From NCBI RefSeq assembly GCF_052324685.1, contig NC_135223.1:23544869-23608868 (forward strand): a stretch of 64,000 nt of DNA. Direction: 5' to 3'. The stretch comes from Brachyhypopomus gauderio (lineage: Eukaryota; Chordata; Actinopteri; Gymnotiformes; Hypopomidae). Positions 25,301-45,200 of this stretch are shown here, in pieces. A program made the position numbers and the translations under genes. Under the pieces are notes generated by a model that saw nothing but the letters and a program-made list of their open reading frames with translations, did not search any database and was not told the origin of the DNA. Position 1 is the first letter of the stretch, and the number at the start of each line of letters is the position of its first letter.

Positions 25301-25692
25301 AGGAAAAGCCTACCTCTCTTTGCTAAATCGATGGCAGTTTCTTTGCCGATTCCTGTATTGGCGCCAGTAATCACAACAGTTTTGCCATCCAGGTTTGCCT
25401 CAGATGACCATGGTCTAAAGTAGTTTCTGAGGGTGAAATATAGGTGATTGTGTATGCCTTTGTTAGATTAACTGACTATACGATAACCAAATGACCTAAG
25501 TGATAGTTTCTGTTAAACGGCCTAAATCTGTTAAGCTAAACAGCCTGTATAATCATTGGTAGAATTACATTAGTAGAACGACATAACTACATTTCCCTTC
25601 CGGTTTTTAGAAAACTTCTTTAAGAAATACGAGCGTTAACAGCTTTCAGTTTAAACTACGGTATATTTGCGGTCATACCTTATTCCTTGCAT
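22307..25692 (-). CDS. rdh12l: Retinol dehydrogenase 12-like short-chain dehydrogenase
   Basis: Seven coding exons (25692-25679, 25426-25314, 24750-24595, 23659-23555, 23466-23257, 22979-22793, 22409-22307) splice in phase to 295 aa, the usual length. The protein should reduce or oxidise retinoids with NADP(H), or handle other lipid aldehydes, at membranes. The cofactor motif TGANTGIG is at 25-32 and NNAG at 104-107. The catalytic serine is at about 155, with Tyr180 and Lys184 in [13 protein letters not shown] and [12 protein letters not shown] match fish RDH12-like proteins. The four-codon first exon (MQGI plus two bases) is typical. The last exon gives YYSDCAPA and ends ITWD. Reading through its donor at 22792 would give a false end (WVKEVE, stop 22771). 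Tandem repeats sit directly before the acceptors of exons 3 and 7. The frame is intact, so the gene looks functional. RDH11/13-type paralogy cannot be excluded. Confidence 0.93.
22410..22680 (-). repeat. 43-bp minisatellite abutting the last rdh12l acceptor
   Basis: About six units of roughly 43 bp occur (plus-strand core GACTGCAGGGAAGACAGTGG, then AGACAGTCAGTCTGCAATAC). On the coding strand each unit contains CTTCCCTGCAG, identical to the real acceptor of the last exon. The array therefore looks amplified from the 3' splice site. Open frames in it are artefacts of the repeat. Confidence 0.9.
24754..25150 (-). repeat. 30-bp minisatellite in rdh12l intron 2
   Basis: About 13 units of 30 bp run directly up to the acceptor of exon 3. 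On the coding strand a unit reads CTGTCTCTGTCTCCTAG, then GAGATG or GAGAGG, then GTAAAT. Each unit thus has a polypyrimidine tract plus AG, a 6-nt spacer and a GT donor-like site. The genuine acceptor (CTGTCTCTGTCTTCAG) is a close relative of the unit. Confidence 0.92.
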
Positions 25693-25699
25693 CTTCAGG

Positions 25700-27400
25700 G
25701 TGTGCAAAAATGCGATATAGTACGATTAAAGTAAAACAACTTCTAATCCTGAGCACGAGTAAGAACCGAGTATGAAGTATCGACGTAAACAGGAACAACG
25801 ATCCGTTCGCCTCGATTGGCTCGCGCGTTTATGGGGCGGGTCGGTCCGCCCTTAACAGCCCGTTTGAGGAATTGTTACAAGTGCAACATTTAAGCTTTTA
25901 CATCTGTAGCATTAAGAAACGACCAGTTTCATGATCGAATTACTCCTGCACGTGTTTTGAGTGCCATATCACTGTGCAGTGACAGATGCCCGTTTGGTAG
26001 ATGTAGTAGATGGTGGGTGTAGTTCTTACACTAGCCCCACAGGTGATGTCCATGCTCATGGTGCGTACAAAACCTGGCTATAAAGTCTACTGATAACAAT
26101 TTACAAGTCTTTTAAACTCATTAAAGACCATTCATGGCATTCGTCTGCAGATTGTGTCAGCTTATTTTGAAAACCTAATGCAACCTTACTGAACACTGCA
26201 TATAGTCCGTGGAACAGTCTGAAGGCATCGCTTCAAGTACAACTGCTTAACTTCAAAATTATGTTTTTGTTGCCATGCATTTTTATGATAAAGTACTAAT
26301 TCTCAGTTAATAATGTTACACTTCATGTTCTGGACCACATGTGAAAAATTAACTAGTAACGTTAAACATTAACAACTAGTAACATTAAGAACGGTTTTAC
26401 CATTTGGGGTGTTTCCACTATGTCAGATATCTGCAAGTGTAAAGCCTGGTTTATACTTTCGCGAGCGACCGTAGCGCGCGGCTCCGCCCACCTCGCGCGA
26501 CCCTGCGCGAGCGGTGTAGGCGTTTATACTTTCGCGAACGTCGCGAGCGTCGCTGCAGTGTTCTCCGAAACGATAGGTGGCGATAGGTGGCAGTGGAGAA
26601 TAAAAAACCCCTGCAAAAACGGGGAAAGAACATTTTTACCTGACCAGAGACCGTATATATACACATCAGGCATCAAACGTAAATATGGCTTTGCAGTGTT
26701 GTCCGAAACGATACGTTAACAAATACGAGCCTCTTGTAATTCCAGGGCGACACATGAGAGAACGTGAAGACGTTAAGATTGGGCGTTTTGAAAATAAACA
26801 ACCATAAACTAATGTGATAAAAAAGCGAATTATTTCGATTCATTTCGAGTATATGTATAAATATTTAACTTAATTAAGTTTAACGTGCTGGGAAATATTG
26901 AAATGGACCTTTAAAGTGACGTACAAGTGCATTAATTCCACCTTGTATAGGTGTATGAACCCGGCAAACATGACTTTGTCCATCGCGCTGAAGCGCGGCG
27001 CGCGCGCGAAGTTACAAAATTCGGGAGGTGCACGACCTCGCGCCGCGACAGCGCGCGAGGCCCTCGCGCACGGGCGGAGCCACCGCGATTACGTCATTTT
27101 CGCCGCGCGGACCCTCGCGCCGCTCGCGGCGCGTCGAGTATAAACCAGGCTTAAGTGTTACTTTGTGTGAACTGCTTAAGCCACCTGGCTGGCATCAGTC
27201 ACCCTAGGCCAAATGATTGAGATGAACAAATTAGTTTCACTACTGAACCGATCCTGGTTCCCAGATCTGAAAATAAATTTAAAACTGCATTTACAGACTC
27301 CTGAACGGCAGTGTGTGGTAAATGAACATGACAGAATATGTTAAAGTTGTTTAAATGTCAGTAAAAACAAACAAAACACTAGACATGTACAGAGGATGTT
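25700..27400. other. Intergenic region between ddx6 3' end and rdh12l start
   Basis: About 25700-25870 is the rdh12l promoter side: moderately CpG-rich, with an inverted CCAAT (ATTGG) near 25815, and no clear TATA. A PIF/Harbinger MITE fills 26443-27151. The rest is AT-rich unique sequence without supported exons. Confidence 0.5.
26443..27151. mobile_element. PIF/Harbinger-type MITE, intact ends with TAA target duplication
   Basis: The terminal inverted repeat AGCCTGGTTTATACT at 26443 is matched by AGTATAAACCAGGCT ending at 27151, flanked by TAA on both sides (26440-26442, 27152-27154). A 3-bp TWA duplication is typical of PIF/Harbinger. The sub-terminal parts are extremely CpG-rich (CGCGAGCG repeats) and the middle is AT-rich. 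The 709-bp element has no transposase. A rearranged relative sits in the ddx6 intron (from 34895). Confidence 0.85.
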
Positions 27401-28219
27401 GACTTTATTTTCCTTCATAAAAAAATGCTGGACTTTATTCCCCTTAAAAAAATATACAAGGTAATGGAGATTCTGGTATTGATATTTGGAACATAAAGCT
27501 CTCCCAGTTATACACCACGTCGAAGGTGTCCACTCACAGAAATGGTACAAATCAACAGTGAGACAAAAAGAGGGACTTGCACTGGCTCAGACCGGCATAC
27601 AGCAGTTTTGACATCTAAACACACTGTTGCTAATTCAACTGCAACAGTTGTGCTGATGTGACAAGCAAATAAAAAGCTAAACAGGACCAACCAGGGGTGA
27701 GGGTGACGCTGGTAAACAAGGAGCGGTCCCAATTATTACATTAAAATGAAATTCAAGATTATAAATGTCCTAAAATGAATGAACCAGGTTCATTTATATC
27801 TTCAAACAAAGTTGGGGAAACAAGGCTCACAAATCTCACCGAGTGTTCATTAAGGCACTTAAGAATATGTGAAACTGTATGTAATGTAATGCGATTTTGT
27901 CCTTCTTTCACAGAGTGGTGTAGGATGAGGTAGGTTCAGACATCAAGAACCCTAAATGAAACGCCATTTCATACTTGGTAACAAGCAATATGGGTTTAAA
28001 TGTGTAGGAAAAAAAACTGATACAAAATCACATCTTCATGGTTTGCCAGTACCCCCCAAGTTAAAAACAATTAGCATTTTCAATGCATTGAAGGGTCAGG
28101 AAATGGCAAATGTAACAAATTAGGAACGAATAACTGTGTTAATAAAGGGAAGGGCATTTTGTCCTCATTCCTCTGTTCCACAGAAGATGTGCAAAATGCA
28201 TCATCGTCTATTTCCTCCT
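27400..28219 (-). other. ddx6: ddx6 3'UTR terminal exon (inferred)
   Basis: An excellent acceptor (CATTCTTCCCAG before AGGAGGAAATAG) at 28220 faces the donor CCG/GTAAGT at 28517/28516, three nucleotides past the ddx6 stop codon. The segment is non-coding and ends in AATAAA hexamers. This is an inference from splice signals. Confidence 0.55.
27404..27439 (-). terminator. Candidate ddx6 polyadenylation signals
   Basis: Two AATAAA hexamers on the coding strand lie at 27434-27439 and 27404-27409, both after the inferred 3'UTR exon and in a T-poor, A-rich context. Confidence 0.5.
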
Positions 28220-28519
28220 CTGGGAAGAATGAAATGATGAGAAATACATTAACTTGAAATAATAAAAAAAAAACATGTCCGTCCATCTGGCTTACATTAC
28301 AAATTGCTTACAGTACAAAAACACACACATGCATAAACAGTGCATGAACACAGTAAACAAAGATGTGAGATCCACAATCACAACTGTATTATTTGACCAT
28401 TAAACCCATGTAAGCCCCACTAATTTAAAACTCTCATTAGTTTGGGTACTTTAACAACCAGCAACAGCTACCATCTACAGATAAAGATAGCCCGTGCCTA
28501 GATTTTAGTCACTTACCGG

Positions 28520-37979
<9,460 letters not shown>

Positions 37980-39969
37980 TTTCACAGGAACCGTGCCCGA
38001 CAGTTTGTGGATTCTTGACTAGTTTTTCTACTAAGCTACTGTTTTTAACCGTATGCTCACAGCTTCTCACAAATGTAGTGCCCTACTGTGTAAACAACTG
38101 TTTGGTTCTACTTGTGCTTGCATGTGCAGACCTCTTGAAAAGAAGAGGAGCTGACGTATGAAATAAAGTTTTAAGAAAACTCTCCAAAAAAGAAGAGAAA
38201 TTGTATTTATATGAATAAATATAAAAAATATATAATGGTTGCTACATTCAAACAAAACAACTTGCAAACTTGTATCTTCAGTGTAACTCAACTCTGTCTT
38301 ATAAGGTTCTGAAAATGTAAAAATACAAATATGTTCATTGTTACAAATTATTTTAGTTATTCCTGAAGTTCTTGTTTTCCATCATAAACTAACTTGGAAT
38401 AATCTATCACAGTGTCCTACTCCTTCTGAGTTGTAATACCCTTTATAGTATTTTTGATTTGAGTGATTAACAGCCTTTTACATTCAAAAAAAGCTAATTT
38501 CAGATGATGGTCCTCAAACCTGCCCAAAACCTTGGTATTTACTTATCTCTATGAGGAATTTCTAACCAAGATGTCCCTACTGAGCAGAGAGACAACCGAA
38601 TTCCAGTCCAGACGCTGAAGTCAATACAGATTGTACCCAAGTCTGCATTTATCACTTGTTTTGTTTTCCTCTCTGGCTTACTGATCCACAGAATCCATCA
38701 GAAGGAAATTCTGGACGCTGAGCCACCTTAAAAAATCAGGACAATATTAAACAGTATTAGATCGACTATGCTTACTTACATGGCCATAAACAGAAAAATT
38801 TAACACTTGGAGATTTTTTACGTTTTATATATAGAATATTATTTGAACACAGTGAGGAACATCTCATATTTATGAATGCATGACTGCTCCCTCTTTTAAT
38901 GCCCGCTGGTTTGTACAGAAGGTGGCTGAGACCAATATGTGGAACGCCAATAGAAATGTTAAGTGTTTGTAGTGGAATTCAGCTTCTAGCCAAAGCTGTA
39001 ATGCTAGACCTTCAGATCTTTAAATAACCACATTGTACATCCCAAGATAAAGAACATATACATCCTAGACACCAATATCACTGATCTACTTGATTTCATA
39101 ACGTATAAATGACCAGAAGACAAAGGAAATGTAAAAATCAGGGCCAGAGTACAGCATCTGCAACCAGCCTCTAAAATATCTGTTGAGCAAGTTGGAAAGA
39201 CTTGATACTTTCACAGTGATGTGCACCTAGTGTCACCATTATCTATACTATATAGATAAGTAGGCTATAGATATATCTATACATTATCTCACTAAAACTA
39301 CCTGTAGAGCACACACTGTAAGCCTTCACACGAGCTCTAAATGGAAACCCGTCATTAAAGTGTTTAAATCTACTTTAAATGCCGCAAATGTAGGTAAGAA
39401 GGACATTATAGGACCCAATTTGTTCTTCATGGACCGTTTCTGCGAGTTTGTACCGAGATTGGCACAAAAATACACGTGAACAAGCAGCTCTCCTTCCCTG
39501 CAGTTGTGGTGAATTTCTAGCAAAATATATCTCGTATTTTAACCAGTTAGACGTTGTTCAAAGGTTACAGCTAGTTACTTGACTAAAACTACGTTTAAAA
39601 ATATAACATTTATTACACAGCCTATTGTTTGCTGCTGTGATTTTCACTAAAAACATTAGTTAACGTGGACGGTTTAACCGAGCAAACCCCGAGCGTCTGA
39701 ACCGAGTATCTCGATTCTACATTCAGTCCAAATGGGTCCAGCAGCTCCCTTTAACCGCGGCTGGATGAAACTGGATGAAAACAGCCAAAAACAAAAATGT
39801 GTTAAAGGTTTTACTGAATAGTGGATAGAGACCGAGCACCACTGCCGTATAAACTAGTCGGCTAGATCACCACAAGGACGTTTTCCTGCGCCACCGCCAC
39901 CAACTGCTCCGTTTCAGGCGAGCTTCAACTCAAATGTTCAACTCAAGTATGCTTCAACTCAAACGTTAC

Positions 39970-40080
39970 CTTCTTGACTTGAAGGAGCTCGTTATCTTGA
40001 AACAAAGTCGGTTGTTTTAACGTAACGCAGCGTTTATCCTCTCGTCTCTTCCTTCCGGGCCTTTTGGTGAACGCGGCTGT
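39970..40080 (-). promoter_or_regulatory. ddx6: Likely ddx6 promoter and 5' non-coding exon
   Basis: On the minus strand a CpG-containing stretch (CCCGGAAGGAAGAGACGAG) ends in the donor-like CAAGAAG/GTAACG at 39970/39969. A good acceptor (CTCCTCTTCTTTTCAAG) lies near 38134, upstream of the start codon exon. CCGGAAG is an ETS-type motif frequent in housekeeping promoters. This is inferred from signals alone. Confidence 0.35.
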
Positions 40081-41035
40081 GAGTTGAGAAGTTTCGCACC
40101 AAATGACGCGCAACTCAAAGAGCCAATCGCGGATTTGAGTTGAAATTTGTAGCGTGCCGCCGAGTTATTGTCTCGTTAAATAGCCTACAAACATGCATAG
40201 ATCTACAGTTGTGTCTTATTCATCTTGCATATGGCTTAACTCATTTTACTGCGAAGCGGGTTTGCCCACCCAACCCAAATTGTTTAGGTTGTATTAAGGC
40301 AGAAATGACATAACACTGTGATATCGAGGCTGTATCTTTCCATTTGTAGTGGCATTGATTATATAGAAAATAAAACTCGTTCCACCAGATCTCTCTCACG
40401 GGTTAATTAAGATTTTATAATTTTCTGTTTTGTATTGTAATGTATTGTATTGTTTTATTGATTCTAGTTGTGGACTAGGAACTAAATGCTAGTTTTAAAA
40501 TTATTTTCATTAGTTGTGTTTATGGTTCTATATGTTTTTTTTCTAGGTTCATGATAACCATAAACTAATGCTTCATAACAGTTCATAATTATTATTTTAT
40601 TGAAGAACACTTATATCAACACTTTAACTATAAAATATTAATACAAACAAAAACAGATTGCTGCATAAAATACAAATGCAAATACTTTTGCTACCTCAAC
40701 TACAGATACAAGTAGTCTCTTGGCACATAGCCAGAAGTAGCGCACGCAGCGCCATCTGCTGAACAAAAAACGAAACATAGCCTGCTTAAGTGGTATGGAA
40801 AATTCACTATACAAACACTAAAAAGAGCTCAATTTATCCCTAATGTGATTGCTATTTTAGACGTTCTGAATAAGCTCTTGTAGAAACACATTAAAATTAT
40901 TTAGCATTTATCTATTTAACAAAGAAAAAATGTAAATGTAAATAAATGTAAATGTAAAATGGTGAGCAGCACAGGAGGTCATGCCACCTTTCCTGTTCAC
41001 AAAAAATATATATATATATACACACACACACACAC

Positions 41036-41575
41036 TCACCGGCCACTTTATTAGGTACAACTGCTCATTAACGCAAATGTCGAATTAGCCAATCACATGA
41101 CATCAACTGTTCATTAACGGAAATGCCTTGTTGATGTCAGAGGTCCGAGGAGAATGGCCAGACGTGTTCGAACTGATAGAACGGCAACAGTAACTCAAAT
41201 AACCAGTCGTTACAACCGAGGCATGCATCTCAACGCAAAACACGTAGAGCCTTGAGGAGGATGGGCTACAGCAGCAGAAGACCACACCGGTTGCCACTCC
41301 TGTCAGCTAATAGGAAACCGAGGCTACAATTTGCTCAGGCTCACCAAAATTGGACAACAGGAGATTTGAAAAACTTGACCTCTGGCATCAACAAGGCATT
41401 TGTGCCCACAGAACTGCTGCTCACTGGATATTTTCTCTTTTTCTGGCCATTCTCTGTAAACCCTAGAGATGGTTGTGCATGAAAATCCCAGTAGATCAGC
41501 AGTTTCTGAAATACTTAGACCAGACCTTCTGGCACCAACAACCATGGCACGTTCAAAGACACTAAAATCACCTTT
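41036..41575. mobile_element. Scrambled Tc1-like transposon relic
   Basis: The left end CCGGCCACTTTATTAGGTAC is a familiar fish Tc1-like terminus. Plus-strand frames give RRMARRVRTDRTATVTQITS and then RRMGYSSRRPHRLPLL, the second DNA-binding part of a Tc1 transposase. The first helix-turn-helix (SISETADLLGF, TTISRVYREW) lies further right on the opposite strand (41545-41324). The N-terminal part has thus been inverted relative to the rest. No catalytic DDE part is seen. Confidence 0.75.
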
Positions 41576-41683
41576 TAATACACATTCTGATGCTCGATTT
41601 GAACTGCAGCAGATTGTCTTGGTCTACACGCTTAAATGCACTGAGTTGCGAGACAGAGAGAAGAAAAACAGAAGTCAGAATAC

Positions 41684-41686
<3 letters not shown>

Positions 41687-41730
<44 letters not shown>

Positions 41731-41746
41731 ATATATATATATATAG
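41687..41746. repeat. (CA)n/(TA)n microsatellite
   Basis: A CA tract of about 19 units is followed by a short TA run, just beyond the Tc1 relic. Confidence 0.9.
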
Positions 41747-41784
41747 CAAAATATACTTACAAGAAAAACGTATGTAGAAAAATA

Positions 41785-41790
41785 TTTATT
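41785..41790 (-). terminator. Candidate bcl3 polyadenylation signal
   Basis: AATAAA on the coding strand lies about 445 nt after the bcl3 stop codon. It is the first canonical hexamer I found on that strand after the stop. Confidence 0.4.
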
Positions 41791-42234
41791 TGTCATCTCT
41801 CAGTTTTTGCCATATTTTCATATATTCAGTTTAGAGCTCATAACTGCATACAAGGTTACACATCATAATTAGTAACTGTTTTGGAGGGACTTTCCACCAG
41901 AGTTACTGAAAATCATCATCCCTTTGCAGTGACCTTAAAACCTGTTAGAATAATTAATATAATGCACATCATTTCACCCATGATGCATTTTCACAGGTGC
42001 AATGTATAAATATGTGATGGAAATGCTAAGATAATAAAAACTGTGGAATTTAGACAGCATTCAGGCCAACCATAAATTATAAGCTACATAGAATAATAAC
42101 ATCTCATTAGATGGGCCTGCCACATCTGTTCATATTCTGTAATCACCACTGTAAATATTTTAACCCTCAGAGTGCCAAAAGGACCAAATGGAGCATGTGC
42201 AATTATAAACAGTTTATAAAATTATCAGTCATGA

Positions 42235-45200
42235 TCAACTTGCACCTTTACCCTCACTGCTCACACTCGTATTGGATGTATCCGATTGGTCACTGTTATG
42301 ACTGGAGGGCCGTGATTGTGTGAACGTGGACGTATGAACATGTGGAGGTGGGCCACCCCTTCCAGGTGGTGCGGCCGGGAAGATGATTAAGGGTGCCTCA
42401 GAGGGACACAGAGGCCTCCGCACATCAGGTGGGTAGTATCGTGGTTGAGATGACATGAAAGCTTCCACATTCAAAGGAGTTACAGAAGGCAAGAATGCAT
42501 CATAGTGAGATGGTTGTAAAACGTGAATAGAATGAAAAGACATCCGACAGTCCGCTCTCTCCGATACCACATTATGAAATCCCTGCGGTCTCATTTGCAC
42601 ATCTTCTTTTTCTTGAGTTCCCATTGGTGACTGGTTCCCAGATATGCTTTCACCAGACTGGCTGTGTGGTGAGTGTGTGCGAAGGGCTACAGGAGACAGG
42701 GATGCGCTACACTGAGGGTTGGGTGTGGCCAGAGGAGAATGGCTTAAATTGTTTGGAGATGGAGAATCTAAACAGGAAAACAAACAAAAACAAGCTTTGT
42801 TATTCCACCAGGAAGACTTCGGCAATATAAAACAGTTACAAAGGCTGAAAGGACCACCAGCATACATAGGAGGTCAAACCAGCATAGGAGGTAAAAATCG
42901 TGGATATGGTTTAAGCCCAAAAAGGTTTTTAACTCTAGTCCAAGCAGATGCGGGACAGAAAACACTAACCGCATGGTCTACACGTGCTCTGACTGACTGA
43001 TTATTGTGCGATGGGAGAGTCGCCCTCAACATCATTGAGATGCCAGAAATGGCCATGGACAATGTATGATAAAAATGGGATTTGAACTGATATCAGTGCA
43101 GAGCACAATGGATAACCTGCACCTGGACTATTCAGGGTCACTTAGCAATCATATGTTTTCTGCCCATGACTAAGACCCTTACTTTAAAAAACATAAACAT
43201 TTCTACAGTTATAGAAACAATTGTAGAATATGTAGAGATTGTAGGTAGTATAATGGTACACTTCACTTAAAATCTTCAAGATTTAAAATTCAGGTAGACT
43301 CAGGAAGGTATATTCCTATTTCATATGGCTCATGCTGTTATAGTGTTATAACGCAACGTTTTGTATGGTGTATACCTCACCATTAAAGCTCTGCTCAGTT
43401 TTCAAAAACTGGCCACGAGTCGCCTTCCCACGCAGCACATCAGAGACCTGATCAAAAAGTCAAGAATTAACCACACAACCAGCCTCTTCGCCATATCAGC
43501 CCTGATCCATTTCAGAACGGCAAAACATTGTAACTGCTAACATTCACCAGTGACAGGCAGCATTTACATTCTATTTAACTCATGGAAAATGATCAGTGAA
43601 ATCATCAAGTTTCTCCCATTTCCGTTTCTAAATGAAGTTAAACAGAATATAGATTCTACCCTCTTGCCCGTTAAACCACTCCGACTCTCTTACCTTTTTG
43701 TTCTTTGCCACCATGACGGCGGTGTCGTTGTGGTAGTTCTTCAGACTGCTGTCAGCGCCGTTCCTCAAGAGTACACGCACGGCCTCCACATCCCCACGGC
43801 CACAGGCCATGTGCAGGGCTGTGTTTCCGCTGTACGACTGGGAATTCACGCTACAGCCATTCTGAGGGCGGGGCAGAGGAGCAGAAATGACTACTCCAAT
43901 ATCTCTCCAAAACGTTCAAGTACATATGAAGCAGCACGATATCTTGGTTAACCTGACTTAATTTTTATCTTATGTTATTATCAGGCCATTTGCTGGTATA
44001 CAGAGATATAAAATGCTGAAGGAATCCCTACAAGAGTCAAGCGAGTTCTTGATACCCTTCTTGCTAAACACTAAAATGACTATTATACACTAATATCCAG
44101 AAAAAAGTAACTTTTCCATTAATATACCTCTTAGGTGATGTATTTTAAAACTACAATGACCATCACTTTTTATAGGTAAAAAGGCAAGACATATATAGTT
44201 TTAAGTCTGCTTTTAAATTATTGTTTATTTAGAGTCTATTCTTGTTCCTTGTATGTTTAAAAACAGAGAGTCTGTGACTATATTTATATTGAATTACTGT
44301 AAAAAGCCTGAGTCATATGTTTATAAGGAAATAAAACTGGGAAAAAACTCCTGACACACCTAGTAAATACATCAGAAAACAAATAAACACCTCAATGAGG
44401 AAGTTGACCATGTCCATGCAGCTGATCTCCACAGCGTGTACCAGCGGACTGCGTCCACTCTTTACGTCCTGTGGTGACGGGAGAAGTGAGTCAGACCCAA
44501 AACACACATTTCACAACTTCTGTTACTGGCTACATAAGCAAGCGTGACAATGATGTCAGAACCACCATCACCACACCTGCTAACCAAAAGGCATGGATAA
44601 CCTCACAGGTGTGTGAGCTGCTAAAAACCTGGGAGGTTGCTTACATATACGAAATGGCAGGAGACTCTCCTTCCCACAAAAAAAAAAATATCCTGGGCTA
44701 TCACAGATGCAAAGCTCTACTGTGCACAGTGAATCCACTGACCATTTCCTTGACACCAGAGACACGTATGACACATAAGTGACAGGATATTCCAGCCATC
44801 ACTAGCCACAGAGTATTATCACGTGATGGAGATGCCTCACTCCTAAACACACTGAATGATCTGGCGGCATGATTTGAAGGGAAGAGCAAACCATTTACCA
44901 CGGTGGAAAAGGAGATGTCAGGGAAAACTCTTTCCTGTTACCAAAGACTGCTATGTACTAATCTACTAATCATCTCACGGATGTCTTAACAGGCATTTTC
45001 AATATTCCCCCGAGCCAGGCAATTTCCCCTTTAAAAGATCACCATCAGTGCTAAAGAAATGGTCTTTGTCCTGCCTGCATAACTATTGGCCTTATGTCAT
45101 AAAAAATCCTCTTTAGCTTCCCCACTGCACATCAATGGCCCAACTGTCAATGGACTCACAAGCTCCAAGTTCCTTGGTGTGCATATCACAGCCAAGTTCA

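Larger units (their letters stand above)
38140..41780. other. Intergenic region between bcl3 3' end and ddx6 start
   Basis: Apart from the presumed ddx6 5' exon (about 39970-40080) and the Tc1 relic (41036-41575), I see AT-rich unique sequence without exons. A GTAAAT-rich stretch near 40928-40958 resembles a SINE tail. A TA/CA tract lies at about 41005-41036. Confidence 0.5.

Noticed and set aside
26420..27154. Arg/Ala-rich open frames in CpG-rich DNA
   Set aside because: They coincide with the Harbinger MITE termini; no coding signature.
43550..43951. 133-codon frame antisense to bcl3
   Set aside because: It is the shadow of bcl3 exon 7 plus intron sequence.
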